Part shown: positions 16,581 to 27,496 of the stretch, in pieces
Position numbering within the stretch: the stretch's first letter is position 1
Layout of the letters: every line of letters starts with the position of its first letter
Assembly: GCF_036924645.1 (NCBI RefSeq)
Contig: NZ_JAZHRX010000001.1
Location: 5,607,501-5,671,500 of the forward strand
Direction of reading: 5' to 3'
Length of the DNA: 64,000 nt
DNA from: Bradyrhizobium sp. AZCC 2176
GTDB lineage: Bacteria; Pseudomonadota; Alphaproteobacteria; Rhizobiales; Xanthobacteraceae
Program-made: the position numbers and the translations under genes
Notes under the pieces: model-generated
Seen by the model: the letters and a program-made list of their open reading frames with translations, nothing else
What the model was told of the DNA's origin: nothing
The model's database searches: none

Positions 16581-16598
16581 CCGGCGCAATCGCGCCGG
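16581..16598 (+). terminator. Hairpin between tsf and pyrH
   Basis: Stem CCGGCGC/GCGCCGG with an AATC loop, no T-run. It could be a weak terminator or RNA processing signal separating rpsB-tsf from pyrH-frr. Confidence 0.4.
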
Positions 16599-16632
16599 AG
16601 GTCACCTGCGCGGGACAAGGAAGCGATAAGCA

Positions 16633-17349
16633 ATGGCTGAGCCGGTCTATCGTCGCGTCGTGATCAAGCTCTCGGGCGAGTATCTCGCGGGCAGCCACTC
16701 CTTCGGTATCGACCAGCCCACCATCGACCGCATCGCCGACGACCTGATCGCGGCCCAGAAGCTCGGCGTCGAGGTGGCTGTCGTGATCGGCGGCGGCAAC
16801 ATCGTTCGTGGCGTGGAAGTTTCCTCGCGCGGCGTGTCGCGCCCGACCGGCGATACCATGGGCATGCTCGCCACCGTGATGAACTGCCTGGCGCTGGAGG
16901 CGGCCGTCGAGCGCAAGGGAACGCCGGCGCGGACCCTGTCGGCGTTCGTGATGCCCGAGATTTCCGAGCTGTTCACCCGCAGTGCAGCGCACAAATATCT
17001 GTCCGAGGGGCGAATCGTGCTGCTCGGCGGCGGAACCGGCAATCCGTTCTTCACCACCGACACGACAGCGGTGCTGCGGGCGGCCGAGATCGGAGCGCAG
17101 GCGGTGCTCAAGGCGACCAATGTCGATGGCGTTTACAGCGCCGATCCAAAAAAGGACCCGTCGGCGAAGCGCTTCGACCGGCTGACGCACTCGCAGGCGA
17201 TCGCCGGCGACTACAAGGTGATGGATGCGACCGCATTCGCGCTTGCCCGCGAGACGTCACTGCCTATCATCGTATTCTCGATCGCCGAGCCGGGTTCGAT
17301 CGGCGCGATCCTGCGCGGGACCGGCCACGGCACGGTGGTTGCCGGCTGA
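16633..17349 (+). CDS. pyrH: UMP kinase
   Basis: 238-residue bacterial UMP kinase, which converts UMP to UDP and is hexameric with allosteric GTP/UTP control in known members. Amino-acid-kinase fold motifs are visible: [10 protein letters not shown] (phosphate-binding), [29 protein letters not shown] and [12 protein letters not shown]. Length is typical. It lies 71 bp after tsf and 70 bp before frr, matching the conserved rpsB-tsf-pyrH-frr order. Confidence 0.97.
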   Translation: MAEPVYRRVVIKLSGEYLAGSHSFGIDQPTIDRIADDLIAAQKLGVEVAVVIGGGNIVRGVEVSSRGVSRPTGDTMGMLATVMNCLALEAAVERKGTPARTLSAFVMPEISELFTRSAAHKYLSEGRIVLLGGGTGNPFFTTDTTAVLRAAEIGAQAVLKATNVDGVYSADPKKDPSAKRFDRLTHSQAIAGDYKVMDATAFALARETSLPIIVFSIAEPGSIGAILRGTGHGTVVAG

Positions 17350-17419
17350 TATGGCAGTGCTGCTTCGAACCGCGGGCTTTAAGACGCCGGCGGCTGGTTT
17401 CTAAGGAGGGGAGAGTGTT

Positions 17420-17983
17420 ATGCCCACGCCCGGTTTTGACATCAACGAATTGAAGCGCCGCATGCAAGGCGCGACCCACTCGCTCAAGCACGAGCTGGGC
17501 GGCCTGCGGACCGGCCGCGCGGCGGCATCCATGCTGGAGCCGGTGCAGGTCGAGGCGTACGGCTCGCACATGCCCCTCAACCAGCTCGCGACCGTCAGCG
17601 TGCCCGAGCCGCGCCTGCTTTCCGTCCAGGTATGGGACAAGTCCATGGTGAAGGCCGTCGAAAAGGCGATCGTCGATTCCAATCTCGGCCTCTCGCCCGC
17701 GACCGAAGGACAGGTGCTGCGCCTGCGGATTCCCGAGCTCAATGAGGAGCGGCGCAAGGAACTGGTGAAAGTCGCGCATAAATACGCCGAAGCCGCCAAG
17801 GTTGCGGTCCGCCATGTCCGTCGCGACGGACTGGATATCGTCAAGAAGCTCGAGAAGAATCACGAGATTTCCGAAGACGATCAGGAACGGCTCGCCCACG
17901 AGGTGCAGAAGGCGACCGACGGAACGATTGCGGAAATCGATCAGTTGCTTGCGGCGAAGGAAAAGGAAATCCTCACCGTTTGA
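17420..17983 (+). CDS. frr: Ribosome recycling factor
   Basis: 187-residue factor that, with EF-G, splits the post-termination ribosome. The whole chain is the RRF domain: a three-helix bundle with [20 protein letters not shown] near the N-terminus and [20 protein letters not shown] in the long helix. A strong AGGAGGGGAG-type ribosome binding site lies just upstream. uppS follows after 42 bp. Confidence 0.96.
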   Translation: MPTPGFDINELKRRMQGATHSLKHELGGLRTGRAAASMLEPVQVEAYGSHMPLNQLATVSVPEPRLLSVQVWDKSMVKAVEKAIVDSNLGLSPATEGQVLRLRIPELNEERRKELVKVAHKYAEAAKVAVRHVRRDGLDIVKKLEKNHEISEDDQERLAHEVQKATDGTIAEIDQLLAAKEKEILTV

Positions 17984-18025
17984 TGGCAACGTTCAAGAGT
18001 TGAGACTGGCCCTGGATTTCAGATA

Positions 18026-18781
18026 ATGCCGAACGCCGCCGCCCCCGCCACGGAAGGACCGGATCGATCCGTCCCGTTGCATGTGGCGATCATCATGGAC
18101 GGAAACGGGCGCTGGGCGGCAGCGCGCGGCTTGCCGCGTGCCGAAGGCCACCGCCGCGGTGTCGAGGCACTGCGTCGCGTCGTTCGCGCCGCCCATGAAC
18201 TCGGCGTGCTTTACCTCACGATCTTCTCGTTCAGCTCCGAGAACTGGTCGCGGCCGGCGACCGAAATCGGCGATCTGTTCGGACTGCTCCGCCGCTTCAT
18301 CCGCAACGATCTGGCGACGCTGCATCGCGACGGCGTGCGCGTGCGCGTGATCGGCGAGCGGGAAGGGCTGGAGCCCGATATCTGCACGCTATTGAACGAA
18401 GCCGAGGAACTGACCCGGGCCAACACCGAGCTCAATCTCGTGGTCGCATTCAATTACGGATCGCGCCAGGAGATCGCCGGCGCCGCGCAACGGCTGGCGC
18501 GCGAAGTGGCGGAAGGCAAGCGCGATCCCGCCTCGATCGACGCCGATGCGCTCGGCCGCTATCTCGATGCGCCTGACATTCCCGATCCCGACCTGATCAT
18601 CCGCACCAGCGGCGAGCAGCGGTTGTCGAACTTCCTGATGTGGCAGGCGGCCTATAGCGAACTCGTGTTCGTGCCGATCCACTGGCCGGATTTCGACAAG
18701 GCCGCGCTGGAAAGCGCCATTGCCGAATACGCCAGACGGGAACGCCGTTTCGGCGGTCTGGCCGCGAAAACCGGATCGTGA
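18026..18781 (+). CDS. uppS: Undecaprenyl diphosphate synthase (cis-prenyltransferase)
   Basis: 251-residue soluble enzyme making the C55 lipid carrier for peptidoglycan and O-antigen by adding isopentenyl units to farnesyl diphosphate. Catalytic Asp lies in [25 protein letters not shown] and [20 protein letters not shown] are the other conserved substrate-binding blocks. Its last codons overlap cdsA by four bases (GTGA), so the two are translationally coupled. Confidence 0.96.
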   Translation: MPNAAAPATEGPDRSVPLHVAIIMDGNGRWAAARGLPRAEGHRRGVEALRRVVRAAHELGVLYLTIFSFSSENWSRPATEIGDLFGLLRRFIRNDLATLHRDGVRVRVIGEREGLEPDICTLLNEAEELTRANTELNLVVAFNYGSRQEIAGAAQRLAREVAEGKRDPASIDADALGRYLDAPDIPDPDLIIRTSGEQRLSNFLMWQAAYSELVFVPIHWPDFDKAALESAIAEYARRERRFGGLAAKTGS

Positions 18782-19644
18782 CCGAACGCGAAGCCGCGCC
18801 GGCGGCAGCGAGCCCGCCCGATCCGCGAATTCGCGAATCTGAGTCGCGCAACCTCGTCATGCGCATCGCCGCAGCCGCCGTGCTGATTCCGCTTGCGGTT
18901 GCGATCGCCTATGCCGGCGGCTGGCTCTGGGCCACGCTGGTGACGCTGGCCGCCATCGGCCTGTTTGCGGAATGGCTCGCGATCGTCGGTCTCAGCGCGA
19001 TGCGCGTGACGGTGCCGGGTGTGGCCGCGCTTGCGATCGCCGGGCTTTGTTTTGCGATTGGCCGCCTCGATGCCGCGCTGATCGTGCTCGGCGTCGGCTT
19101 CGTTGCCGTGGTGTCGATCGCGCCGGAGCGGCGAAGCTGGGCGGCGGCGGGATTTTTGTACGCGGCGGCGGCCGAGATCGCGTCGGTGCTGCTGCGCCTC
19201 GATCCCGTCAAGGGATTCGCCGCGCTGATGTTCGTGCTGCTGATCGTATGGGTGACCGACAGCGGCGGCTATTTCGCGGGTCGCCGCATTGGCGGTCCAA
19301 AACTTTGGCCGCGCGTCAGCCCGAAAAAGACCTGGGCGGGCGCCGCCGGCGGGTTCGCCGCCAGCCTCGCCGTGGCGTGCGGATTTGCCGCGTTCGATCT
19401 GGGCAGAATCGGGCCGTTATTGATGCTTTCCGGAGCCCTTTCGGTCGTTTCGCAGCTCGGCGATCTCTTCGAATCCGCCGTGAAGCGGCGTTTTGACGTA
19501 AAGGACTCAGGTCACATTATTCCCGGCCACGGCGGGCTAATGGATCGCCTGGATGGATTTGTCGCAGCCGTCGTCGTGGCGGCTCTTTTCGGTCTTCTGC
19601 GGGGCGGCGCCGATGGCGTCGGCCGCGGTCTTATGGTTTGGTGA
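18778..19644 (+). CDS. cdsA: Phosphatidate cytidylyltransferase
   Basis: 288-residue inner-membrane enzyme that forms CDP-diacylglycerol from phosphatidic acid and CTP, the precursor of all phospholipids. Several membrane helices are predicted from about residue 25 on. The CdsA signature is intact: [12 protein letters not shown] and [20 protein letters not shown] with LMDRLDGF. The start is GTG at 18778, in a four-base overlap with the uppS stop. dxr starts four bases after its stop codon. Confidence 0.95.
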   Translation: MTEREAAPAAASPPDPRIRESESRNLVMRIAAAAVLIPLAVAIAYAGGWLWATLVTLAAIGLFAEWLAIVGLSAMRVTVPGVAALAIAGLCFAIGRLDAALIVLGVGFVAVVSIAPERRSWAAAGFLYAAAAEIASVLLRLDPVKGFAALMFVLLIVWVTDSGGYFAGRRIGGPKLWPRVSPKKTWAGAAGGFAASLAVACGFAAFDLGRIGPLLMLSGALSVVSQLGDLFESAVKRRFDVKDSGHIIPGHGGLMDRLDGFVAAVVVAALFGLLRGGADGVGRGLMVW

Positions 19645-19648
19645 AACG

Positions 19649-20872
19649 ATGAGCGCAGTTCCATTGCGTAACAACAAGGCCGCGGTAGCGGATGCGCGCA
19701 CTGTGACGGTGCTTGGCGCCACCGGTTCGATCGGCGACAGCACGATGGATTTGCTGCGCGGCGCGCGCGACCGCTATACCGTCGAGGCGCTGACCGCGAA
19801 TTCCAATGTCGAAGCGCTGGCCAAACTCGCCAAGGAATTCGGCGCGCGATTCGCGGCGATCGCCGACCCGGCGCGACTCGGCGAACTGAAAGCCGCTTTG
19901 GCAGGCACAGGCATCGAATGCGGCGCCGGCGAAAGCGCCATCATCGAGGCCGCCGCGCGTCCCGCCGACTGGGTAATGGCGGCGGTGAGCGGTGCGGCCG
20001 GGTTGAAGCCGGCGCTCGCCGCGGTCGACCGCGGTGCGGCGGTCGCGCTCGCCAACAAGGAGTGCCTGGTCTGTGCCGGCGATTTCTTCATGCAGCGCGC
20101 GGCCAAAGCCGGCGCCTGCATCCTGCCGGCGGATTCCGAGCACAACGCACTGTTTCAGGCGCTCTCTTCCGGCAATCGCGAGGAACTGGTGCGCGTGATC
20201 ATCACCGCCTCGGGCGGGCCGTTCCGCACCTGGGCGCCGGCCGACATCGAGCAGGCGACGCTGGAGCAGGCTCTGAAGCATCCGAACTGGAGCATGGGCC
20301 AGAAGATCACCATCGATTCGGCCTCGATGATGAACAAGGGCCTTGAAGTCATCGAAGCCTCCTACCTCTTCGCGCTTTCGGCCGACGAGATCGACGTTCT
20401 CGTGCATCCGCAGTCGATCATTCACGGCATGGTCGAATTCTCCGATCGTTCCGTGGTGGCGCAGCTCGGCGCGCCCGACATGCGCATTCCGATTGCGCAC
20501 TGCCTTGGATGGCCCGAACGAATCGTTGGCCCCTCGGCAAGGCTCGATCTCGCAAAAATCGGACAGCTCACCTTCGAGGCGCCGGATTTCGAGCGGTTCC
20601 CGGGCTTGCGGCTGGCCTACGAAGCGTTACGTACGGGACGTGGTGCGACCACGGTATTCAACGCTGCCAATGAGGTGGCGGTGGCGGCGTTCATTTCCGG
20701 AAAGATCAAGTTCGGGTCGATCGCACGCCTTGTCGAAGCCACCATCAACGACTGGATTCGCGCCGGGAACCTTGCGCCCTTGAGCTCGGCCGACGACGCG
20801 ATTTCCGTTGACCATAACGCGCGAAACAGAGCCGCCTCCCTATTGCCTCAAATTGCCTTAAAGGCATCGTAG
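19649..20872 (+). CDS. dxr: 1-deoxy-D-xylulose-5-phosphate reductoisomerase
   Basis: 407-residue NADPH enzyme of the MEP isoprenoid pathway, converting DXP to MEP. The Rossmann motif is [35 protein letters not shown] and [14 protein letters not shown] give metal and substrate binding. The ATG at 19649 ([17 protein letters not shown]) is chosen because it lies just after the cdsA stop; an upstream frame from 19553 overlaps cdsA. Co-location with uppS couples isoprenoid precursor supply to lipid-carrier synthesis. Confidence 0.96.
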   Translation: MSAVPLRNNKAAVADARTVTVLGATGSIGDSTMDLLRGARDRYTVEALTANSNVEALAKLAKEFGARFAAIADPARLGELKAALAGTGIECGAGESAIIEAAARPADWVMAAVSGAAGLKPALAAVDRGAAVALANKECLVCAGDFFMQRAAKAGACILPADSEHNALFQALSSGNREELVRVIITASGGPFRTWAPADIEQATLEQALKHPNWSMGQKITIDSASMMNKGLEVIEASYLFALSADEIDVLVHPQSIIHGMVEFSDRSVVAQLGAPDMRIPIAHCLGWPERIVGPSARLDLAKIGQLTFEAPDFERFPGLRLAYEALRTGRGATTVFNAANEVAVAAFISGKIKFGSIARLVEATINDWIRAGNLAPLSSADDAISVDHNARNRAASLLPQIALKAS

Positions 20873-20915
20873 AGGCTTGGGGACGGAGCCTTTGGCTCTT
20901 GTCGAGGGGAACCTG

Positions 20916-22091
20916 ATGTCAGAGTTTTTTCTAAGCAGTTTCAATACGTTGGGCCATGGGCTCATTGGTTACATCATTCCCTTTTTGTTTGTTCTGACCA
21001 TTGTCGTGTTCTTTCATGAACTCGGCCACTTCCTGGTCGCCCGATGGGCGGGCGTGAAGGTGTTGACGTTCTCGCTCGGCTTCGGGCCGGAACTCGCGGG
21101 CTTCAACGACCGTCATGGCACCCGCTGGAAGATCTCCGCGATCCCGCTTGGCGGCTATGTGAAGTTCTTCGGCGACGAATCGGAAGCCTCCACGCCTGCC
21201 TCGGCCGAAACGCTGGCCGGCATGACAGAGGAGGAGCGGGCGGGCAGTTTCCATCACAAGAAAGTTGGAGCGCGCGCGGCCATCGTGGCCGCCGGTCCGA
21301 TCGCGAATTTCATTCTGGCGATAGTCATCTTCACCTGTCTCTTCACCTTCTTCGGCAAGCCGAGCACGACGGCGCGGGTCGACAAGATCGAAGCCAGCAG
21401 CGCCGCCGAGCGGGCAGGCTTTCAGGTCGGCGATATCGTTACCGCCATCGACGGCAAGAAGATCGGCAGCTTCTCCGACATGCAGCGCTTCGTCAGCGTC
21501 CGCGCCGGCGACACTATGACCTTCACCGTCAAGCGCGGTGATTCGACGCTGCAATTGAAGGGCACGCCGGAACTGCGCGAAGTGAAGGATCCCTTCGGAA
21601 ACACGCAGCGGCTCGGGATTCTCGGCATCACCCGCGCGACCTCGCCGGGCGAAGTGACGACGGAGAAGGTCGATCCGGCCAGCGCGTTTTGGCTCGGAAT
21701 CAAGGAAACTTGGTTCGTCATCGACCAGACGCTCTCCTATATCGGCAACATCTTCACCGGACGGGCGAGCGCCGACCAGATCGGCGGACCGATTCGGATC
21801 GCGCAAATTTCGGGCCAGGTCGCCACGCTGGGGCTGATTCCGCTGCTACATCTGGCGGCGGTACTGTCCATTTCGATCGGACTGCTCAATCTGTTCCCGG
21901 TGCCCTTGCTCGATGGCGGCCACCTTTTGTTCTATACGGCCGAGGTGCTGCGGGGCCGTCCTTTGTCGGAAAAATCCCAGGAATACGGGTTCCGCGTGGG
22001 GCTGGTTCTGGTGCTGATGTTGATGGTGTTCGCTTTCTATAATGACTTCCATCAGGTGCCTTGGCTGAAGGGGTTGTTCGGGAGATCTTAG
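20916..22091 (+). CDS. rseP: Site-2 (intramembrane) zinc metalloprotease RseP/MmpA
   Basis: 391-residue inner-membrane protease that cuts anti-sigma factors or other single-pass proteins within the membrane; the Caulobacter orthologue MmpA cleaves PodJ. HExxH is seen as FFHELGHFLVARW, one PDZ domain spans about residues 120-205 (AAERAGFQVGDIVTAIDGKK), and the second active-site motif is NLFPVPLLDGGHLL. The ATG at 20916 is preceded by GAGGGGA and is preferred to an in-frame TTG at 20877. bamA follows after 172 bp. Confidence 0.95.
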   Translation: MSEFFLSSFNTLGHGLIGYIIPFLFVLTIVVFFHELGHFLVARWAGVKVLTFSLGFGPELAGFNDRHGTRWKISAIPLGGYVKFFGDESEASTPASAETLAGMTEEERAGSFHHKKVGARAAIVAAGPIANFILAIVIFTCLFTFFGKPSTTARVDKIEASSAAERAGFQVGDIVTAIDGKKIGSFSDMQRFVSVRAGDTMTFTVKRGDSTLQLKGTPELREVKDPFGNTQRLGILGITRATSPGEVTTEKVDPASAFWLGIKETWFVIDQTLSYIGNIFTGRASADQIGGPIRIAQISGQVATLGLIPLLHLAAVLSISIGLLNLFPVPLLDGGHLLFYTAEVLRGRPLSEKSQEYGFRVGLVLVLMLMVFAFYNDFHQVPWLKGLFGRS

Positions 22092-22263
22092 AAGCGGCTT
22101 TTTTGTGACGTTGCCCATTGGCAACGTCTTGGAATGAAAATGGAATCGCACCGGATGTCTGGTTTGCCGCCCTGTCGAAATTGGCTACAAGCAATGCAAC
22201 TTTGGGATTCTGTCGGTTCGTAGGGGTACGAGCCGGCACGGCAATGACGAGGGCGCGTTGCGC

Positions 22264-24816
22264 ATGATGTTGGGAATGCGAGTGCGGGGGGCTCTGCTGG
22301 GCGCTCTGATCATGGTGGCCGCGCCGATGGGGAGCGTGCTGGTGTCTGTGCCGGCTTCGGCCCAGACCGTGGCGTCGATCTCCGTTGAGGGGAACCGGCG
22401 CGTTGAGGTCGAAACCATCCGTTCCTATTTCAAGCCGGGTCCCGGCGGCCGCCTCGGGCAGGCCCAGATCGACGACGGCCTGAAGGCGTTGATCGAAACC
22501 GGCCTGTTCCAGGACGTGCGAATAAACCAGGTGGGCGGCCGGCTGGTCGTGACCGTGGTCGAAAACGCCGTGATCGGGCGCATCGCCTTCGAAGGGAACA
22601 AGAAGGTCAAGGACGAGCAGCTTTCGGCTGAAATCCAGTCCAAGCCGCGCGGCACGTTCTCGCGCCCGATGGTCCAGTCGGACGCCCAGCGCATCACCGA
22701 AATCTACCGGCGCTCCGGCCGCTATGACGTGCGCGTCACGCCTGAAATCATCGAGCAGCCGAACAACCGCGTCGATCTGATCTTCACGGTCACCGAAGGC
22801 ACCAAAACGGGCGTCAAGTCGATCGAGTTCGTCGGCAACGTCGCCTATTCGGCCTATCGCCTGAAGGACGTCATCAAGACCCGTGAATCCAACCTCTTGA
22901 GCTTCCTCGGCGGCGCCGACGTCTATGATCCCGACCGGGTCGAGGCCGACCGCGACCTGATTCGCCGCTTCTATCTCAAGAACGGTTATGCCGACGTGCA
23001 GGTGGTCGCCGCGCTGACCGAATATGACCCGGACAAGAAGGGTTTCCTCGTCACCTTCAAGATCGAGGAGGGGCAGCAATATCGCGTTGCTTCCGTCGAC
23101 TTCCAGACCTCCATCGCAACCCTCGATACCGCCACGCTGCGCAGCTTCTCGCGCGTCAGCGTCGGCTCGGTCTACAACGCCGAGGCGCTTGAGAAATCCG
23201 TCGAGGAAATGCAGATCGAGGCCTCGCGGCGCGGTTATGCCTTCGCCGTGGTGCGTCCGCGCGGTGATCGCAATTTCGAACAGCACACCGTCTCGATCGT
23301 GTTCGCCGTCGACGAGGGCCCGCGAACCTATATCGAGCGCATCAACGTCCGCGGCAACACCCGCACCCGCGACTACGTGATTCGCCGAGAGTTCGACCTT
23401 TCCGAAGGCGACGCCTACAACCGCGCGCTGGTCGATCGTGCCGAGCGCCGGCTGAAGAACCTCGACTTCTTCAAGAGCGTGAAGATCCTGACCGAGCCGG
23501 GCTCGTCGACCGATCGCGTGATCCTGATCGTCGATCTCGAAGAGAAGTCGACCGGCGACTTCTCGGTGTCGGGCGGCTATTCGACCACGGACGGCGCGCT
23601 GGCCGAAGTCAGCATCTCCGAGCGCAACTTCCTCGGTCGTGGCCTGTATGCGAAGGCAGCCGTGACCTACGGTCAGTATGCGCGCGGCGGTTCGCTGTCG
23701 TTCGTCGAACCCTACCTGCTGGACTACCGCGTAGCCCTCGGCCTCGATCTGTTCTATCGCGAGCAATTGGCCAACAGCTACATCTCCTACGGCACCAAGA
23801 CGCTGGGCTTCAGCCCGCGGCTCGGCTTCACGCTGCGGGAAGATCTTGCGCTGCAGTTGCGCTACTCGATCTATCAGCAGGAAATCTCGCTGCCGAACGC
23901 GCTCGCGAACTGTAACAACAACACGTCGAACTCGCTGCTCGCGTTCAATCCGACGCCGGCATTCGTGAACTCCGTCGGCGGGCCGGGTGGGTTGCCAGCT
24001 CCCGCGACAGACGCCTCCGGCATCGGCCTGTGGTGCTTCAGCGACGGCGAAGCCTCGCTGCCGGTTCGCAGGGAACTGCAGGGTGGCAAGGCACTGACCT
24101 CGTCGGTCGGCTATTCGCTGAACTACAACACGCTGGACAACAACAAGAACCCGACCGACGGCTTGCTGATCGACTGGAAGCAGGACTTCGCCGGTGTTGG
24201 CGGCGACGTGAAGTACATCAAGTCGGCGATCGACGCGAAGTACTACACCCCGCTGGTTGCCGATATCGTCGGCCTGATCCATCTGCAGGGCGGCATGCTC
24301 AACCAATTCGGCGGCAGCGAACTGCGGATGCTCGATCACTTCCAGATGGGCCCGAACCTGGTTCGTGGTTTTGCGCCGAACGGCATCGGTCCGCGCGATT
24401 TGAATCCGTTTGGCACACGTGACGCGCTGGGCGGCACCAAATATTGGGGCGCTTCGTTCGAATTGCAGATGCCGTTCTGGTTCCTGCCGAAGGAAGTCGG
24501 GCTCAAGGGCTCAGTCTATGCCGACGCTGGCGGACTGTTTGATTACAAGGGGCCGACGTCCTGGGCGCAGACGGGCGAAGTCAATGTGCCTGGCTGCGTG
24601 CCGCCGACGCAGGCGACGGCGACCACCCCGGCCAATGCCGGAACTTGTACGGGATTGCAGTTCGACAATGGCAATGTGGTCCGCACCTCGGTCGGTGTCG
24701 GCTTGATCTGGGCCTCGCCGTTCGGTCCGCTGCGCTTCGACTATGCGGTTCCGCTTACCAAGGGTCAGTTCGACCGCGTGCAAGAATTCAAGTTTGGCGG
24801 CGGCACATCGTTCTAA
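22264..24816 (+). CDS. bamA: Outer membrane protein assembly factor BamA
   Basis: 850-residue Omp85 protein that folds and inserts beta-barrels into the outer membrane. A signal peptide (ends PASAQT) is followed by about five POTRA domains (residues about 38-440) and a C-terminal barrel. The barrel holds the conserved loop-6 motif VRGF (LVRGFAPNGIGPRD) and ends in an aromatic residue (KFGGGTSF) as expected for the family. Adjacent ATGs at 22264 and 22267 are both possible starts. No skp gene lies between bamA and lpxD. Confidence 0.96.
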   Translation: MMLGMRVRGALLGALIMVAAPMGSVLVSVPASAQTVASISVEGNRRVEVETIRSYFKPGPGGRLGQAQIDDGLKALIETGLFQDVRINQVGGRLVVTVVENAVIGRIAFEGNKKVKDEQLSAEIQSKPRGTFSRPMVQSDAQRITEIYRRSGRYDVRVTPEIIEQPNNRVDLIFTVTEGTKTGVKSIEFVGNVAYSAYRLKDVIKTRESNLLSFLGGADVYDPDRVEADRDLIRRFYLKNGYADVQVVAALTEYDPDKKGFLVTFKIEEGQQYRVASVDFQTSIATLDTATLRSFSRVSVGSVYNAEALEKSVEEMQIEASRRGYAFAVVRPRGDRNFEQHTVSIVFAVDEGPRTYIERINVRGNTRTRDYVIRREFDLSEGDAYNRALVDRAERRLKNLDFFKSVKILTEPGSSTDRVILIVDLEEKSTGDFSVSGGYSTTDGALAEVSISERNFLGRGLYAKAAVTYGQYARGGSLSFVEPYLLDYRVALGLDLFYREQLANSYISYGTKTLGFSPRLGFTLREDLALQLRYSIYQQEISLPNALANCNNNTSNSLLAFNPTPAFVNSVGGPGGLPAPATDASGIGLWCFSDGEASLPVRRELQGGKALTSSVGYSLNYNTLDNNKNPTDGLLIDWKQDFAGVGGDVKYIKSAIDAKYYTPLVADIVGLIHLQGGMLNQFGGSELRMLDHFQMGPNLVRGFAPNGIGPRDLNPFGTRDALGGTKYWGASFELQMPFWFLPKEVGLKGSVYADAGGLFDYKGPTSWAQTGEVNVPGCVPPTQATATTPANAGTCTGLQFDNGNVVRTSVGVGLIWASPFGPLRFDYAVPLTKGQFDRVQEFKFGGGTSF

Positions 24817-24945
24817 GGTGTCTTGAAGCGAAACGGACTCGGATCAGGTCCGCGTGACGAGAATGCCAGGGAACAAGAGGGGTCGGCTCCGTTTCTTCGG
24901 AGCCGGCGCTCCGGTGTGAACACCGGCCGAACTGCGACGGGTGGA

Positions 24946-26013
24946 ATGGCGCAGCCGATATTCTTCAAGCAACCCCCTTCGTCGACGCTGGCCGAGATTG
25001 CAGCGCTGACGGGAGCGGTATTGGTCGACCCCGTGCGGGGTAGTCACGTGATCAGGGCTCTGGCTTCGCTCGACGAAGCCGGCCCGATGCATCTGGCGTT
25101 TTTCGACAACCTCAGATACGCCGATCAGCTCAAGGCAACAAAGGCCGGCGCCGTTCTGGTCAGCCCGCGCTTCGAGGCCCAGGTGCCCGCCCATGTGGCG
25201 GTGCTGCGGGCCACCCAGCCGTTCCGCGCCTTCGTGAAGCTGGCGCGCGAATGGCACGCCGATGCGCTTCGTCCGCAATCCTGGTTCGACAATGACGGCA
25301 TCGCGCCGTCGGCCATCATCGATCCGTCGGCCCACCTGGAAGACGGCGTGATCGTCGATCCGCTGGCGGTGATCGGGCCCCGGGTCGAGATCGGCGCCGG
25401 GACCGTGATCGGCGCCGGTGCGGTGATCGGCGCCGACGTCAAGATCGGCCGGGACTGCAATGTCGGCGCCCGCACGGCCATCCAGTTCGCCCTGATCGGC
25501 AACAACGTCCTGATCCATCCCGCCTGCAGCATCGGCCAGGATGGCTACGGCTTCATTTTCTTCGGCCCCGACGGCCACCTCAAGGTGCCCCAGACCGGCC
25601 GCGTCCTGATTCAAAACGATGTCGAGGTCGGCGCCGGCACCACCATCGACCGCGGCAGCCTGCGGGATACCGTGATCGGCGAGGGCACCAAAATCGACAA
25701 TCAGGTCCAGATCGGCCACAATGTGACCATCGGCAGGCACTGCCTGCTCGCGGCCCAGATCGGGCTCGCGGGCAGCCTGACGATCGGTGACAACGTCGCG
25801 CTGGGGGCGAAGGTGGGCATCAACAACCACCTCAAGATCGGCGACGGCGCCCAGGTAACAGCCATGAGTGCGGTCAAGGACGACATTCCGCCCAATGGCC
25901 GCTGGGGTGGCCATTTTGCCAAACCGACCAAGCAGTGGTTCAGGGAGATTGTTGCAGTGGAGCGACTGGTGCAGGGCGGCACGGCCGGTCCGAAAGGCGA
26001 AGGACAGGAGTGA
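24946..26013 (+). CDS. lpxD: UDP-3-O-(3-hydroxyacyl)glucosamine N-acyltransferase
   Basis: 355-residue lipid A enzyme adding the second, N-linked 3-hydroxyacyl chain. An N-terminal uridine-binding domain (about 1-100) precedes a left-handed beta-helix of hexapeptide repeats, for example [20 protein letters not shown]. The catalytic His is in [14 protein letters not shown]. The start is set at the ATG at 24946 ([18 protein letters not shown]); the longer frame from 24823 begins within the bamA spacer. Its stop shares one base with the fabZ start (TGATG). Confidence 0.95.
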   Translation: MAQPIFFKQPPSSTLAEIAALTGAVLVDPVRGSHVIRALASLDEAGPMHLAFFDNLRYADQLKATKAGAVLVSPRFEAQVPAHVAVLRATQPFRAFVKLAREWHADALRPQSWFDNDGIAPSAIIDPSAHLEDGVIVDPLAVIGPRVEIGAGTVIGAGAVIGADVKIGRDCNVGARTAIQFALIGNNVLIHPACSIGQDGYGFIFFGPDGHLKVPQTGRVLIQNDVEVGAGTTIDRGSLRDTVIGEGTKIDNQVQIGHNVTIGRHCLLAAQIGLAGSLTIGDNVALGAKVGINNHLKIGDGAQVTAMSAVKDDIPPNGRWGGHFAKPTKQWFREIVAVERLVQGGTAGPKGEGQE

Positions 26014-26471
26014 TGGAGGAGGCAGCGGTCAGATTCGAGCTCGTGGACATCAACGAGATCCTCAAGACGCTCCCGCACCGTTATCCGATGCTGCTGATCG
26101 ACCGGGTGATCAATATCCGGACCGATTACAGCGGCATCGGCATCAAGAACGTCACCTTCAACGAGCCGCCGTTTCTCGGCCATTTTCCCGAGCGTCCGGT
26201 CTATCCCGGCGTGATGATGATCGAAGCCATGGCACAGACCGCCGGCGTCATCGGCATCAAATCGGTCGAAGGCACCGAGAAGCCGCGTGCGGTTTATTTC
26301 CTCACCATCGACAAGTGCAAATTCCGCAAGCCCGTGATGCCTGGCGATACCATCGAGTATCACATGCGCTCGATCGGCCGCCGCAAGGCGATGTGGTGGT
26401 TTCACGGCGACGCCAAGGTAAACGGCAGCGTGGTCGCGGAAGCCGACGTCGGCGCGATGCTGACGGATTGA
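26013..26471 (+). CDS. fabZ: 3-hydroxyacyl-ACP dehydratase FabZ
   Basis: 152-residue hot-dog-fold dehydratase of fatty-acid elongation. The active-site His and Glu are in [20 protein letters not shown], and [13 protein letters not shown] is the usual N-terminal block. The start at 26013 overlaps the lpxD stop by one base and has AGGA upstream, so it is coupled to lpxD. In most relatives lpxA follows directly; here two other genes and a palindromic repeat intervene. Confidence 0.96.
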   Translation: MEEAAVRFELVDINEILKTLPHRYPMLLIDRVINIRTDYSGIGIKNVTFNEPPFLGHFPERPVYPGVMMIEAMAQTAGVIGIKSVEGTEKPRAVYFLTIDKCKFRKPVMPGDTIEYHMRSIGRRKAMWWFHGDAKVNGSVVAEADVGAMLTD

Positions 26472-26616
26472 ACCGGATTGCATTCATCCGTCACACAACC
26501 GACGTCTTCCTGATGTCCTTATTCAATCGTTGGTAGTGGAACCCGCGCCCTCGGCATTGAAGAAATTTGCAGATTAAAATCCGCTTCGGGTCCGCGCTTT
26601 TTTGACGGAGGCGTCC

Positions 26617-27252
26617 GTGAACATGCTTGCGTCCGTTATTTCGTGCTTGGTCATTTTTTTGCTGATGTCGCCGCAAAGTTACGCGGCTGAACTGGATGGT
26701 CTCGTATCGTCTCTCAAGGACGGTGGCTACGTCGTCGTGTTTCGACACGGCGCCACCGACGACAGCCAGAAGGACGTCTACCCCTTCAAGTTCGACGACA
26801 TGAGCGCGCAACGGCAACTGAGCGAGAAGGGCCGCACGCTGGCGCGCGAGCTTGGAGCTGCGCTGAGTAAATTGGGCGTGCCGATCGGCGAAGTCTACAC
26901 AAGCCGGCTGAATCGGGCGGTTGAAACCGGCAAGCTCATCGGCGGCAAGGATGTGGCGCCCGTGGACGAGTTGACCGACAGCAGCGCCGGCAGCGCGTCT
27001 GGAATGGCCAATCCCGACGGCAAGAACGACAAGGCCGGCCGGGCCGTGCGCGACCTCGTCAATGCGCCTCCCAAAGCCGGCGTCAACAATCTGGCGGTGA
27101 CGCACAAGACCAATGTCACTGATGCCTTCGGAAAGGAATTTGCCGACATCCGCGAAGGCGAGGCGCTGGTCTACAAAACCAGCAACTCGGGCTCTGCCGT
27201 CCTGGTCACACGCGTGCAGGCCGGCGAATGGATCGCGCTGGCCGGCAGTTAG
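26617..27252 (+). CDS. Secreted histidine-phosphatase-superfamily protein
   Basis: 211-residue exported protein of the histidine acid phosphatase/phosphoglycerate mutase clan. A signal peptide of about 22 residues ends at SYAAE. The catalytic RHG is present (VVVFRHGATDD), the second Arg lies in VYTSRLNRAVETG, and the second His in NLAVTHKTN. GTG at 26617 is favoured by GGAGG five bases upstream; ATG at 26623 is possible. Substrate unknown. It interrupts the usual fabZ-lpxA linkage and is followed by a large palindromic repeat. Confidence 0.8.
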   Translation: MNMLASVISCLVIFLLMSPQSYAAELDGLVSSLKDGGYVVVFRHGATDDSQKDVYPFKFDDMSAQRQLSEKGRTLARELGAALSKLGVPIGEVYTSRLNRAVETGKLIGGKDVAPVDELTDSSAGSASGMANPDGKNDKAGRAVRDLVNAPPKAGVNNLAVTHKTNVTDAFGKEFADIREGEALVYKTSNSGSAVLVTRVQAGEWIALAGS

Positions 27253-27254
27253 CC

Positions 27255-27411
27255 ATAGCGTTTTCGAGCCCCGGACTTGATCCGGGGTGAGTACCGGTTC
27301 ACGTAGCAATCAAGTTTACGTAGATTAGATGACGTAGACTTATCTGCGGCAGAAAACGCGTTAAAACAAGAGTCTAGAGCTTCAGTTCTGATTCAATCAG
27401 AACCGAAGCTC
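27255..27411. repeat. Composite rhizobial palindromic intergenic repeat, copy A
   Basis: Outer arms GCGTTTTC (27258-27265) and GAAAACGC (27352-27359) enclose a nested palindrome CCCCGGA-CTTGA-TCCGGGG and the core ACCGGTTC. Three ACGTAG motifs lie at 27301, 27318 and 27332. A separate 3' hairpin follows (27377-27411), with 17-base arms carrying one mismatch. Similar modules occur at 42379 and 46401. Confidence 0.75.
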
Positions 27412-27496
27412 CAGATTTGGTTTCGCCACGAGGGAACTTCGACCCGCCCTCAGGTTTGTAGTTCCGGTGGAAGAGGTTGTTGCGGAGACGGGCCGC

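Noticed and set aside
21886..24339. 817-residue minus-strand frame opposite bamA and rseP
   Set aside because: Antisense shadow: no start context, no domain, composition typical of reverse-frame translation.
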